64,000 bases of DNA, from assembly GCF_030678915.1 (NCBI RefSeq), contig NZ_JAUUTZ010000016.1, positions 51,964 to 115,963 of the forward strand, given 5' to 3'. Positions 51,888 through 60,509 of this stretch are shown piece by piece (positions within the stretch are counted from its first letter, which is position 1; the number at the start of each line of letters is the position of its first letter). Under the pieces are notes generated by a model. It was given only the letters and a program-made list of their open reading frames with translations, was not told the origin of the DNA and did no database searches. The DNA is from Paracoccus wurundjeri (GTDB lineage Bacteria > Pseudomonadota > Alphaproteobacteria > Rhodobacterales > Rhodobacteraceae). Both the position numbers and the translations under genes were made by a program.

Positions 51888-52943
51888 TTACCCTTCGCCC
51901 GCAACCGGCTGGAAGCCTTGCCGGACCGTGCGCCGCATGACCAGTTTTGGCTCCAGCAGCACCTCCTTCGCCTGGTTCTTTTGCTCGCCCGAAATGAGCC
52001 AGTTCACGCTTTCCGCCGCGATCTTCTCGATCGGTTGGGAAAATGTGGTCAGCGTGTATCCCTCCCAACCGGCCTGAGCGATGTCGTCGAAGCCGATCAG
52101 TGACAGCTCCTCCGGGATCCTGATCCCGAACCGCCAGCGCGCGACATCGATGATCCCGCAGGCCATCAGGTCCGTCGTGCAGAAGATGCCGTCGGGCCGG
52201 TCAGGCCGCGCAAGCAGCGCCATGGCCAGATCCTGCCCGGTCTCATAGGATGTCGGCCCGCGCCGCTCCTCGATGAACTCAACGCCCGCCGTCATGGCCG
52301 CCTCGCGAAAACCGCGTTCGCGCTCGGTCAGGCTGGGCGTGTCGGCGGCGGAACTTGCCAGTCCCAATCTCCGGCATCCCGCCGCCAGCAATAGTGCTAC
52401 CGCGCGCCTTCCCGCTTCGGCGTCGTTCAGACGCAACCGGAGCGAGCCCGGCCGCTCCTCGTCACGATTGATCAGTACCAGCCGCATCCCGTTGCGCAGG
52501 CAGGTCTCTGCCAGAGACCGCGCCGGCATCCCCGACAGGAAGATCGCCGCATCGGTGCGATAGCTGATCGCGTGACGCAACGCCTGCTCGACACTGTCAT
52601 CCGAGCGATCGGTATTGATGGTTAATGCCAGTTTTCCAGCCTGTTGCAATTTCTCGGTCAGCGCGGAAAGCAGAGAGGAGCGGTAGGGTGTGGAGAGTTC
52701 GGCGGCGATCAGGGCGACAATCCCGGTCTCGTTGCGGATCAGCCCGCTGGCCAGGCGATTGACCTGATAACCGAGTTGATCGGCCGCCTGCAAAATCCGT
52801 TCCCGTGTCTTGGGCGACAGGCTTGCCCCCGGGGTGAAGCATCGCGAAACGGCGGCCCGCGAAACCCCCGCAAGCTCGGCCACATCTTTTGCACTGACAG
52901 CTTTTCTGGTCAATTCTTGCCCATTTATTGCACAGCATCTCAT
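51888..52943 (-). CDS. LacI family transcriptional regulator
   Basis: A 351-residue repressor: HTH 'SAKDVAELAGVSRAAVSRCF' (about 17-36), hinge 'QVNRLASGLIRNETG', then a periplasmic-binding-protein-like ligand domain with 'GIFCTTDLMACGIIDVARWR' and 'ELSLIGFDDI'. It is divergent from an Afu/Fbp-type ABC transporter and phosphatase operon; a TTGCAA-type palindrome lies between. LacI proteins mostly sense sugars or their phosphates, which argues for a carbohydrate-like substrate of the transporter. Confidence 0.93.
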   Translation of the reverse strand: MRCCAINGQELTRKAVSAKDVAELAGVSRAAVSRCFTPGASLSPKTRERILQAADQLGYQVNRLASGLIRNETGIVALIAAELSTPYRSSLLSALTEKLQQAGKLALTINTDRSDDSVEQALRHAISYRTDAAIFLSGMPARSLAETCLRNGMRLVLINRDEERPGSLRLRLNDAEAGRRAVALLLAAGCRRLGLASSAADTPSLTERERGFREAAMTAGVEFIEERRGPTSYETGQDLAMALLARPDRPDGIFCTTDLMACGIIDVARWRFGIRIPEELSLIGFDDIAQAGWEGYTLTTFSQPIEKIAAESVNWLISGEQKNQAKEVLLEPKLVMRRTVRQGFQPVAGEG

Positions 52944-53027
52944 ATCATCATGAAGCTATATATCCAATATAAAACAAGGATTATTTTGATTTCTATTGAC
53001 AGATTTCCGATTCGGATGAAGTCTATA

Positions 53028-53045
53028 TTGCAAAGCATTGCAATA
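53028..53045. promoter_or_regulatory. Candidate LacI-family operator
   Basis: ATTGCAA-AGCA-TTGCAAT is a perfect 7-bp inverted repeat. It lies 33 bp upstream of the binding-protein ATG and just downstream of a TTGACA (52997-53002) that could be the -35 element of its promoter. Position and symmetry fit repression by the divergent LacI protein. Confidence 0.55.
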
Positions 53046-53077
53046 ATTTCCGGCAAGGAAAATGGGAGGAAGAAGAG

Positions 53078-54106
53078 ATGAAGATGAAAACCGCAGCCAT
53101 CGCGGCCGGAGCCGCTGCTGCCCTACCGGCATGGTCCGCCGGCGCTGCTGAATTGAATCTGATCTGCTCGGCCGATGTGGTGATCTGCGAACGGCTGGTC
53201 TCGGAATTCGAGGCGTCGCATTCCGATATTGGCGTGAACATGGTCCGCCTGTCTTCGGGCGAAGCTTATGCCAAGGTCCGGGCCGAGGCGCGCAACCCGC
53301 AAACCGATCTGTGGTGGGGCGGTACCGGCGATCCGCATCTGCAAGCCGCCGCCGACGGACTGACGGCGGAATATGAATCGCCGATGCTACCGGAATTGCG
53401 GGACTGGGCCGTCAAGCAGGCCGAGATCTCGGGCCATCGCACCGTCGGCGTTTATAGCGGCGCGCTTGGATGGGGGTACAATACCCAGCTCTTCGAGGAG
53501 AAGGGGCTGAAGGAACCCGCCTGCTGGGCCGACCTGCTTGATCCGTCCCTGAAGGGCGAGATCCAGATCGCTGACCCGAATTCCTCGGGCACCGCCTATA
53601 CGACGCTGGCCACGCTGGTGCAGATTATGGGCGAGGACGAGGCGTTCGATTACCTCAAGAAACTGGACGCCAATGTTTCGCAATATACCAAGTCCGGCTC
53701 CGCCCCCGTCAAGGCGGCGGCGCGAGGAGAGGCAGGGCTGGGCATCGTCTTCATGCATGACGCGGTCTCGCAAAGCGTCGAAGGTTTTCCGATCAAGACC
53801 ATCGCGCCCTGCGAGGGCACCGGCTACGAGGTCGGCTCGATGTCGCTGATCGAAGGCGCCGTGAACCCCGAGGAGGCCAAGGTCTTCTACGATTGGGTGC
53901 TCGGGGCGGATGTGCAGAGCGTGATGCCCGAGGCGGGGTCCTATCAGATCCCGTCAAACAAGGAGGCCGCCGCCTCCGAGCATTCCCCCGACCTCTCGGA
54001 GATCAAGCTAATCGATTACGACTTCGCCGAATACGGCTCGTCAGAGCGGCGCAAGGCGCTGCTGGCACGATGGGATTCCGAGATCGGCGGGCGGGCATCC
54101 GAGTAA
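53078..54106 (+). CDS. ABC transporter substrate-binding protein (Afu/Fbp type)
   Basis: A 342-residue periplasmic binding protein: signal peptide about 1-23, then 'LNLICSADVVICERLVSEFE', 'GEAYAKVRAEARNPQTDLWWGG' and 'GALGWGYNTQLFEEKGL'. This is the SBP_bac_6/AfuA family. Iron-binding FbpA proteins carry paired Tyr ligands near the C-terminus; no such Tyr-Tyr pair is visible here. AfuA proteins of this group bind hexose phosphates. Two Cys early ('ICSADVVIC') may form a disulfide. GGGAGGA precedes the ATG. First gene of the operon. Confidence 0.88.
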   Translation: MKMKTAAIAAGAAAALPAWSAGAAELNLICSADVVICERLVSEFEASHSDIGVNMVRLSSGEAYAKVRAEARNPQTDLWWGGTGDPHLQAAADGLTAEYESPMLPELRDWAVKQAEISGHRTVGVYSGALGWGYNTQLFEEKGLKEPACWADLLDPSLKGEIQIADPNSSGTAYTTLATLVQIMGEDEAFDYLKKLDANVSQYTKSGSAPVKAAARGEAGLGIVFMHDAVSQSVEGFPIKTIAPCEGTGYEVGSMSLIEGAVNPEEAKVFYDWVLGADVQSVMPEAGSYQIPSNKEAAASEHSPDLSEIKLIDYDFAEYGSSERRKALLARWDSEIGGRASE

Positions 54107-54169
54107 GGCAGCGCCGGGATGCAACGCCATTCCGGCGGTTCCCCGACTGGCGCCAGGACAGGTGAACGG

Positions 54170-56365
54170 ATGAATGCTGACAACCGGCGACTGGACCGGC
54201 TTTCATGGATTGCGCTTTTGTCGCTGCTGCTTTTGCCCTGGTACAAGATCCGGAACGGGTTCTTCGGTTTCGGCTGGATCGGCGACGCCATTTCTGAACC
54301 CGATCTCTGGCCCGGCACGTTCCAGGCGATCGCGGGGCGCTGGCAGTTATGGCCCGTCCTCTTGCTCTTCGTGGCAGCAACGGGTCTGCGCCTCGCGCAA
54401 CCCTCGGGCGTATTTCGGGGGCGCTGGCTGATCCGCATCGGGATCATGGGTCTGGTCTGGCTCGTGGCGGAGGGGTTGTCTTCGGGTATGCGCGGCTGGA
54501 ACTGGAGCCTGCTGGAAACGACTTTCGGAGAGATTTCCGGCCAACCCGCTTTCGGTGCGGGCGCGGTAGCTCTGGGGCTGTTCTTCACCTGCCTGATTTC
54601 CTTCGGTGCCGCCGAGCGTGGCATGCTGAAGGGCGACGCTTTCGTGCTGACCTCTATCGCCGTGCTGATCCTGCTGGTCGCGGTGTTCGTCTTTTACCCG
54701 ATCCTGTCGATCTTCACCGGCGCGTTCCAGGATTTCGACGGCTCATTCACGGCCGAAGGCGTCTTGCGCAATATCGATGATCCCAAGATCTGGAGCCTAT
54801 CCTGCCTGACAGGTGGAAGCTGCGGGGTGGCATGGCGCACGTTGTTCCTGGCGATCTGCACGGCCAGCGCGACAACCTTGCTGGGTCTGGCCTTCGCCCT
54901 GGTGGCGACCCGCACCCACTTTCCCTTCAAGAAAAGCCTTCGCCTGCTGACGATCCTGCCGATCATCACCCCGCCTTTCGTCGTCGGCCTCGCGTTGACC
55001 ATGCTATTGGGCCGGTCCGGCACTCTGACTCAATTGATCGAGGGAGCGACGGGGTGGGAACTGGGCCGATGGCTTTATGGTCTCACCGGCATCTGGCTGG
55101 CACAGGTGCTCAGCTTCACGCCGATCTCATTTCTCGTCCTGATCGGCGTGGTCGAGGGAGTGAGCCCGTCAATAGAGGAGGCCTCGCAGACGCTACGCGC
55201 CGGACGCTGGCGGACATTCCGCAGAATCTCGCTGCCGCTGATGGCGCCGGGACTGGCCAATGCCTTCCTGATCGGCTTCATCGAGAGCATGGCCGATTTC
55301 GGCAATCCGCTGGTACTGGGCGGCTCGGGCGGTGTGCTGTCGACCGAGATTTTCTTTTCGGTCGTCGGCGCCCAGAACGATCCTTCCCGCGCCGCCGTGC
55401 TCGCGGCGGTACTGTTGTTCTTCACTCTGTCGGCCTTCCTGGCGCAGCGGCTCTGGCTGACCGGGCGCAATTTCGCCACCGTTGGCGGCAAGGGCGATGG
55501 CGGCACCCATGCGCTCTTGCCGGCGCGTGTCGCCTTTCCGGTGATCGGCATTGTGACGCTCTGGAGCCTGTTCACCGCAATCGTCTACGCAATGATCCTG
55601 TTCGGCGGCTTCTTCAAGTTGTGGGGGCTGGATCACACGCTGACGCTGGACCATTACATCCGCGCCTTCGGGGTCAGTTTCGACGGAGGTTTTCGCTGGT
55701 CGGGCGTGGCCTGGAACAGTTTCTGGACGACCATGCTGATCGCGCTGATCGCTGCCCCGCTGACGGCGGCGGTGGGACTGCTGACCGGCTGGCTGATCTC
55801 GCGGCAGCATTTTCCCGGCAAAGCGATGTTCGAGTTCATGCTGATGATGAGCTTTGCCATCCCCGGCACCGTCATCGGCATCAGCTATATCATGGCCTTC
55901 AACCTGCCACCGATCCAGATGACCGGCACGGCGCTGATCCTCGTGTCCTGCTTTGTCTTCCGCAACATGCCGGTCGGCGTGCGTGGCAGCGTCGCCGCCA
56001 TGGCGCAGCTTGACGGAAGCCTCGACGAGGCCTCATTGACGCTTGGCGCAAGCTCGGGCCGCACGCTCAGGCACGTGATCCTGCCGCTTCTGCGCCCGGC
56101 GATCATGGCCGCGCTCGTCTACAGTTTCGTGCGCGCCATCACCTCGATTTCAGCAGTGATCTTCCTCGTCTCGGCCAAGTACAACATGGCGACCGCCTAT
56201 ATCGTCGGGCTGGTCGAGAACGGGCAATACGGGGTGGCCATCGCCTACTCCTCGGTGCTGATCGTGGTGATGATCGCCGTGATCGGCGGCTTTCAACTTT
56301 TGATCGGAGACCGCCGCCTGCGCCGCAGGTCAACTCCACCCGTCAACAAGGAGGCAGCAGCATGA
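54170..56365 (+). CDS. ABC transporter permease with two fused permease domains (Afu/Fbp type)
   Basis: A 731-residue permease with a long N-terminal membrane region (about 1-190) and two BPD permease domains: the first around 'GVSPSIEEASQTLRAGRWRTFRRISLPL' and the second around 'DGSLDEASLTLGASSGRTLRHVILPL', each an EAA loop. This fused two-domain permease is typical of the FbpB/AfuB group. AGGTGA precedes the ATG at 54170; an ATG at 54119 is possible but lacks a site. Confidence 0.9.
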   Translation: MNADNRRLDRLSWIALLSLLLLPWYKIRNGFFGFGWIGDAISEPDLWPGTFQAIAGRWQLWPVLLLFVAATGLRLAQPSGVFRGRWLIRIGIMGLVWLVAEGLSSGMRGWNWSLLETTFGEISGQPAFGAGAVALGLFFTCLISFGAAERGMLKGDAFVLTSIAVLILLVAVFVFYPILSIFTGAFQDFDGSFTAEGVLRNIDDPKIWSLSCLTGGSCGVAWRTLFLAICTASATTLLGLAFALVATRTHFPFKKSLRLLTILPIITPPFVVGLALTMLLGRSGTLTQLIEGATGWELGRWLYGLTGIWLAQVLSFTPISFLVLIGVVEGVSPSIEEASQTLRAGRWRTFRRISLPLMAPGLANAFLIGFIESMADFGNPLVLGGSGGVLSTEIFFSVVGAQNDPSRAAVLAAVLLFFTLSAFLAQRLWLTGRNFATVGGKGDGGTHALLPARVAFPVIGIVTLWSLFTAIVYAMILFGGFFKLWGLDHTLTLDHYIRAFGVSFDGGFRWSGVAWNSFWTTMLIALIAAPLTAAVGLLTGWLISRQHFPGKAMFEFMLMMSFAIPGTVIGISYIMAFNLPPIQMTGTALILVSCFVFRNMPVGVRGSVAAMAQLDGSLDEASLTLGASSGRTLRHVILPLLRPAIMAALVYSFVRAITSISAVIFLVSAKYNMATAYIVGLVENGQYGVAIAYSSVLIVVMIAVIGGFQLLIGDRRLRRRSTPPVNKEAAA

Positions 56366-57417
56366 GCAATCCCGAAAGAGGCGCGGTCGAGTTCCGGGCG
56401 GTGGGCAAGGATTACGGTGGTTTCACCGCCATTCCTGACCTGAACCTGCGGATCGAGCCCGGCGAACTGGTGACGCTGCTTGGCCCGTCCGGCTGCGGCA
56501 AGACCACGACATTGCGGATGCTGGCGGGGCTGGAAACGCCGACGAGGGGCTCGGTCCTGATCGGCGGACAGGATGTGACCCGCCTGCCGCCCAATCGCCG
56601 CGATGTCACCATGGTGTTCCAGAGCTATGCGCTGTTTCCGCATATGACGGTGGCGGAGAACATCGCCTATGGGCTGGAATCGGGCGGCATGAAACCCGCG
56701 CAGGCTCGCGAGGCGGGAAATCGCGGGCTGGAACTGGTTGGCCTCGACGGTCTTGGGGACCGCCTGCCCTCCGAACTTTCCGGCGGTCAGCAACAGCGGG
56801 TCGCGGTGGCCCGTGCACTGGTGCTGGAGCCGCAGGTGCTGCTGCTGGACGAGCCGCTATCCAATCTTGACGCCCGCTTGCGCCGCCGCGTCCGCACCGA
56901 GATCCGCGAGCTTCAGCAAAGGCTGGGTTTCACTGCGGTCTATGTCACCCACGACCAGGACGAAGCGCTTGCGGTTTCGGACCGCATCGTCGTCATGAAG
57001 GATGGAAAAATCGCTCAAGCCGGCACCCCACGTGAGCTTTACGAGGCACCCGCATCCGAGTTTATCGTGGATTTCATCGGCGAGGCGAATGTCATCGATT
57101 GCGAGATCCGCGAGGTGACAGGCGGTCTGGCCAGAATTCGCGTGGGCAGCGAGGAACTGACACTTCCCGCCCGCGATACCCGCCCCGGTCCCGCCCGACT
57201 GGCCGCACGCCCCAACGCCTTCACCGTCGGCTCTGATAGCGGGGGTATCGAGGGGCGGGTCGTCAGTGCCGCCTATCTGGGCGATCATATCGAATACGAA
57301 ATCGACGGCCCCGCCGGCCGGCTTTTCGTCATCGATGGAGACCGCACCGAGGCAATTCCACCAGGCAGGCCGGTCGGGCTGCAATTCCGAGGCGGCGGCG
57401 TGGCGCTGATCTCATGA
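56362..57417 (+). CDS. ABC transporter ATPase (Afu/Fbp/Pot type)
   Basis: A 351-residue ATPase with 'GPSGCGKTT', 'MVFQSYALFPHMTVAENIAYGL', '[17 protein letters not shown]', 'LLLDEPLSNLDARLR' and 'YVTHDQDEALAVSD', followed by a C-terminal TOBE-like regulatory domain (about 245-345). 4-bp overlap with the permease gene. It energises the Afu/Fbp-type importer. Confidence 0.94.
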   Translation: MSNPERGAVEFRAVGKDYGGFTAIPDLNLRIEPGELVTLLGPSGCGKTTTLRMLAGLETPTRGSVLIGGQDVTRLPPNRRDVTMVFQSYALFPHMTVAENIAYGLESGGMKPAQAREAGNRGLELVGLDGLGDRLPSELSGGQQQRVAVARALVLEPQVLLLDEPLSNLDARLRRRVRTEIRELQQRLGFTAVYVTHDQDEALAVSDRIVVMKDGKIAQAGTPRELYEAPASEFIVDFIGEANVIDCEIREVTGGLARIRVGSEELTLPARDTRPGPARLAARPNAFTVGSDSGGIEGRVVSAAYLGDHIEYEIDGPAGRLFVIDGDRTEAIPPGRPVGLQFRGGGVALIS

Positions 57418-57439
57418 AACGCGAAAGGATGCAGACAAT

Positions 57440-58267
57440 ATGATGACAGAGATCGACCTGACAGCGCGGCTGACACAGGCGGAAACCATTGCGCGTCTGG
57501 CTGGATCCCTTGCTCATGACCATTTCCGTCGCCGCGACGGCCTTGCCATCGAGACCAAGCGCAGCCTGACCGACATGGTCTCGAACGCCGATCGTGAGGT
57601 CGAGACACTGATCCGGGAAAAGCTGCAATCCGCCTTTCCCACCGACGCGATGCTGGGCGAGGAGTATGGCCACACACCGGGGGAAAGCGGGTTGACATGG
57701 GTGGTCGATCCCATCGACGGAACCGCACCCTTCCTGAACGGTCTGCCAGGCTGGTGCGTTTCCATCGGCCTGATGGATGACAGTTGCACCCCCCTGCTTG
57801 GCGCCGTCTTCGCCCCCGCACTTGGTGAGATGTTCCTGGGCGCGCGCGGGTGTGGCGCATCGCTCAATGGGCAACAGATCCATGTGACGCGGCGCTTCGA
57901 TCTATCCTCGGGACTTTTGGGTCTGGGAGGCAATGACCGCGTGCCGCCTGCGCGTCTTGGGCAGCTTCACGGTGAATTGGCGGCCGAGGGGATCGCCTGG
58001 GTGCGCTATGGTTCCGGCGCGTTGATGCTGGCCTATGTGGCTGCTGGTCGGCTGGTCGGCTATTGCGAACCCCGGATGAGCCTGTGGGATTGCCTTGCCG
58101 CCTATGCGCTGATCGAGGCCGCAGGTGGCAAGGTCTTGCCCTTTTCCCCCGCCGCGCTGCAAGGCGCCCCGTTCGGGGTCATGGGCACGACCGCTGCGGA
58201 TTACGACCGCCTCAAAGCCCTGACCCGTTTCGAAGCGTTGGATTGGGAGAATGGCACCGGAAGTTGA
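57440..58267 (+). CDS. Inositol-monophosphatase-family phosphatase
   Basis: A 275-residue Mg-dependent phosphatase. Metal-site motifs are 'GEEYG' (Glu), 'WVVDPIDGTAPFLNG' (Asp-Pro-Ile-Asp-Gly-Thr) and 'CEPRMSLWDCLAAYALIEAAGG' (final Asp). The family includes inositol monophosphatase, fructose-1,6-bisphosphatase-like and histidinol-phosphatase enzymes. It follows the transporter by 22 bp in the LacI-linked operon, so it probably dephosphorylates the imported compound. Substrate identity unknown. Confidence 0.9.
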   Translation: MMTEIDLTARLTQAETIARLAGSLAHDHFRRRDGLAIETKRSLTDMVSNADREVETLIREKLQSAFPTDAMLGEEYGHTPGESGLTWVVDPIDGTAPFLNGLPGWCVSIGLMDDSCTPLLGAVFAPALGEMFLGARGCGASLNGQQIHVTRRFDLSSGLLGLGGNDRVPPARLGQLHGELAAEGIAWVRYGSGALMLAYVAAGRLVGYCEPRMSLWDCLAAYALIEAAGGKVLPFSPAALQGAPFGVMGTTAADYDRLKALTRFEALDWENGTGS

Positions 58268-58412
58268 GCCGCCCCTGGCGGAAAACACGACCATAAATCA
58301 CGCCACCGCTCCCGCCGTTTTCAGGCTGTCGAGCGCATCTGCTGGATGCCGTTATGCGCCTGTGCTCATCTGGTGGCCATGAAAGTGGCTGGCGGATTCA
58401 AAGCGTGTGGCA

Positions 58413-58889
58413 TTACCGGCATGCATTTGCGAATGACCGCTCGCCCTTCGGTCTGGACCGAGGCGGCGGGAACCGCCCATAGTGATGTGCAATTATCTCT
58501 GCGGTGTCCTGGACGGCGTAGCTCGCCTGTTCATAGGAGCCAGTCTGCTTCAGGATGGGCGTCGCCAGCACGTCACGGAGATTGTGCGGGCTGTGAGGCG
58601 GCAGTCCTTTAATTGCTCCCTTCCCGGTCCAGGGATTGTAGATGTCATAGCGCAGGATCGCCGTGCACCCGGCCTCGTGGAAGGTGTTCTGGCAATAAGC
58701 CATGTTAGTGCCGGTCATCTTCGCCGTCTTGACGAAGCAGGGCTCCGGATCGGCGGCAGTCCCGATAAGCCGCTCCCGGCGCCCCCCGATCCAGGCTTCA
58801 ATCATTTCGTTGATCCTGCCGGGATCCGGCAGGATCAACCGGAACGGCTTCGCGCCGAAGAACGAAGAATTGGCATTCCTGAACGCCAT
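58413..58889 (-). pseudogene. Tyrosine-type site-specific integrase, C-terminal fragment
   Basis: 158 codons read 'MAFRNANSSFFGAKPFRLIL', 'PWTGKGAIKGLPPHSPHNLR', then 'DVLATPILKQTGSYEQASYA' and 'AEIIAHHYGRF', which matches the catalytic C-terminus of a Rhodobacteraceae plasmid/island tyrosine recombinase. The His usual in 'LATH' is Pro here, so a catalytic residue looks lost, while the Tyr in 'HHYGRF' remains. The frame is closed upstream by TAG (near 58910) and the N-terminal two thirds are absent. It stands immediately behind the Afu-type operon. Confidence 0.75.
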
Positions 58890-59057
58890 CGAAGGGATCA
58901 GGATTTCCTAGCTCTGATCGCGTGTGCTCCAGCGTAACTCAAGCCGGCCGAACGCAAGCCGGCAAGGGTAATGTTCTTGGCTGCGTTAGCAGCTCCCCGT
59001 TTCTCGTTACGCGACCTGCTCCATACGGTTGCAGCCGGTAGGCAAAATCGCATAGCT
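58890..59057. other. Spacer between integrase remnant and FCD-GntR gene
   Basis: About 170 bp; no gene. With the 145 bp at 58268-58412 it completes the gene-poor 820-bp boundary around the integrase remnant. CCGCC-CCT-GGCGG at about 58269 just after the phosphatase stop is a small dyad. Confidence 0.4.
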
Positions 59058-59075
59058 AGTTATATGATGTCTGAT
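59058..59075 (+). promoter_or_regulatory. Candidate FCD-GntR site upstream of the regulator gene
   Basis: AGTTATATGATGTCTGAT lies 15 bp before the regulator ATG. 14 of 18 bases are shared with the inverted copy at 59799-59816 (AGTTGTATGATGACTGTC) upstream of the TRAP operon, with the block TATGATG-N-CTG common to both. Two copies flanking one regulator gene suggest autoregulation plus control of the TRAP genes. Confidence 0.55.
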
Positions 59076-59089
59076 GGCTGGAGTATGGG

Positions 59090-59788
59090 ATGAAACGCAG
59101 GCGTGACAGTCTGTCTTCGATCGTGGCGCGCGATATCGCAGAGCGGATCGAGAATGGTGAATACCCGATTGGTGAGCGCATCCCCATCGAAGCCCAGCTT
59201 TGCGACATTTACAATGTCAGTCGCACCGTGGTGCGCGAGGCGATTGCCCATTTGCGGTCCGAAGGTCTGGTCGAGTCCCGACAGGGGGTCGGCGTTTTTG
59301 TGTCAGGTCAAGGTGGGCTGACGTTGAAGATCAGCGCCGACGAGGCAGGTGAACTTGCCCAGATACTGGAAATCCTTGAGCTTCGCTTGGGGGTCGAGGT
59401 CGAAGCGGCGGGTCTGGCCGCTCAGCGCCGTGAAGGTGGGCAGATGGATCATATCCACGAAACGCTTGCCATGGCGGATGATATCGAAGCTTTCGCCGAA
59501 GAACCGCGCGAGCTGGATTTTGCCTTCCACATGGCAATCGCGCAGGCGACCGGCAACGGCTACATGCCGCGATTCATGTCGTTCATCGGGCCGGTGATCA
59601 TTCCGCGCAGCCAGTTGATCCATGCCTCGGTTCCCAAGATCACGCGGGATTATCTGTCGAAAATGCTGGACGAACATCGTCGTATTGCAGAGGCAATCGT
59701 CCGCCGTGACGTCGTAGGCGCGCGCGAGGCAATGCGCTTTCACCTTGCAGGCAGCCTTGAAAGGTATCGCAAGCTGCAAGCCGATTAA
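59090..59788 (+). CDS. FCD-domain GntR (FadR subfamily) regulator
   Basis: A 232-residue regulator: winged helix 'IAERIENGEYPIGERIPIEA', 'YNVSRTVVREAIAHLRSEGLV' (about 1-75), then the helical FCD ligand domain with metal-site residues Asp ('ELDFAFHMAIAQATGN') and His ('DEHRRIAEAIVRRDV', 'RFHLAGSLERY'). FCD proteins usually bind small carboxylic acids. Upstream of, and co-oriented with, a TRAP transporter operon that it probably represses. Confidence 0.92.
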   Translation: MKRRRDSLSSIVARDIAERIENGEYPIGERIPIEAQLCDIYNVSRTVVREAIAHLRSEGLVESRQGVGVFVSGQGGLTLKISADEAGELAQILEILELRLGVEVEAAGLAAQRREGGQMDHIHETLAMADDIEAFAEEPRELDFAFHMAIAQATGNGYMPRFMSFIGPVIIPRSQLIHASVPKITRDYLSKMLDEHRRIAEAIVRRDVVGAREAMRFHLAGSLERYRKLQAD

Positions 59789-59796
59789 TTCATATG

Positions 59797-59825
59797 TTGA
59801 CAGTCATCATACAACTGACTTATCC
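59797..59825 (+). promoter_or_regulatory. TRAP operon promoter with embedded FCD-GntR site
   Basis: TTGACA (59797-59802), a 17-bp spacer, then TTATCC (59820-59825). The inverted regulator site occupies 59799-59816, covering the -35 element and most of the spacer, a classic repressor arrangement. Confidence 0.5.
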
Positions 59826-59963
59826 CTTCCTCTCAGGGAGGGATGCGCGGTAGCCCGATTCTGAATCGCGGCAGTCGCTGGCCTGATCAGTATCGGTCGG
59901 CCTTGATCATGCGTCCTTGGTCGAAATGGGGGGTTCGCCCTTCCTTATGCGAACGGAGGGAAC

Positions 59964-60509
59964 GTGGCTGCCTTCAGCAAGTTTTATCTCGCGCTGCTAC
60001 GCTGGATCGTCATCGCCTGCATGTTCGGGATGCTTTTCCTGATCTTTGCCAATGTCGTTCTGCGCTATGCGTTCAATACCGGCATCTATCTGTCCGAGGG
60101 GCTGTCCGGGCTGATGTATGTCTGGATGACCTTCGTTGGTGCCCTGCTGGTTCTTTATGAACGCGGCCATATCGGGGTCGAAATGCTGGTTCGCCGTCTG
60201 CCGGTGCCGCTGCGCAAGCTGGCCTTCGCCGCGACCCACGCCGTGATGCTTTCTGTCACCTGGCTGCTACTGACCGGAAGCTGGCAGCAGATGATGATCA
60301 ACCTGCACGTCTTTTCCCCGGCAACGCGGCTGCCCATCGGTCTGATGTATGCGGCAGGCGTTTTCTTTGCGGCCGCCAGCGCGTTATTCCTGATCTGGCA
60401 GTTGATCGCACTGGTGACGGGCCGTCTGTCTGACGCCAACCTGATCGTCGCCGCCGGCGAAGATGAAGATGAGGCCGTGCGCCTGATGGCTGACGGGGTG
60501 TCAAAATGA
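59964..60509 (+). CDS. dctQ: TRAP transporter small membrane subunit (DctQ)
   Basis: A 181-residue four-helix protein: 'CMFGMLFLIFANVVLRYAFN' (helix 1 with the DctQ pattern), 'LSGLMYVWMTFVGALLVLYERGHIGVEMLVRRLP' region, and two more helices to about residue 150. GTG start at 59964 with GGAGGG 4 bp upstream. Overlaps dctM by 4 bp. Confidence 0.92.
   Translation: MAAFSKFYLALLRWIVIACMFGMLFLIFANVVLRYAFNTGIYLSEGLSGLMYVWMTFVGALLVLYERGHIGVEMLVRRLPVPLRKLAFAATHAVMLSVTWLLLTGSWQQMMINLHVFSPATRLPIGLMYAAGVFFAAASALFLIWQLIALVTGRLSDANLIVAAGEDEDEAVRLMADGVSK

Noticed and set aside
53078..57417. Annotation as Fe(III) uptake system FbpABC
   Set aside because: No visible Tyr-Tyr iron ligand pair, no Fur-like box in the spacer, LacI regulator and a phosphatase in the operon; a phosphate-ester role is more consistent.
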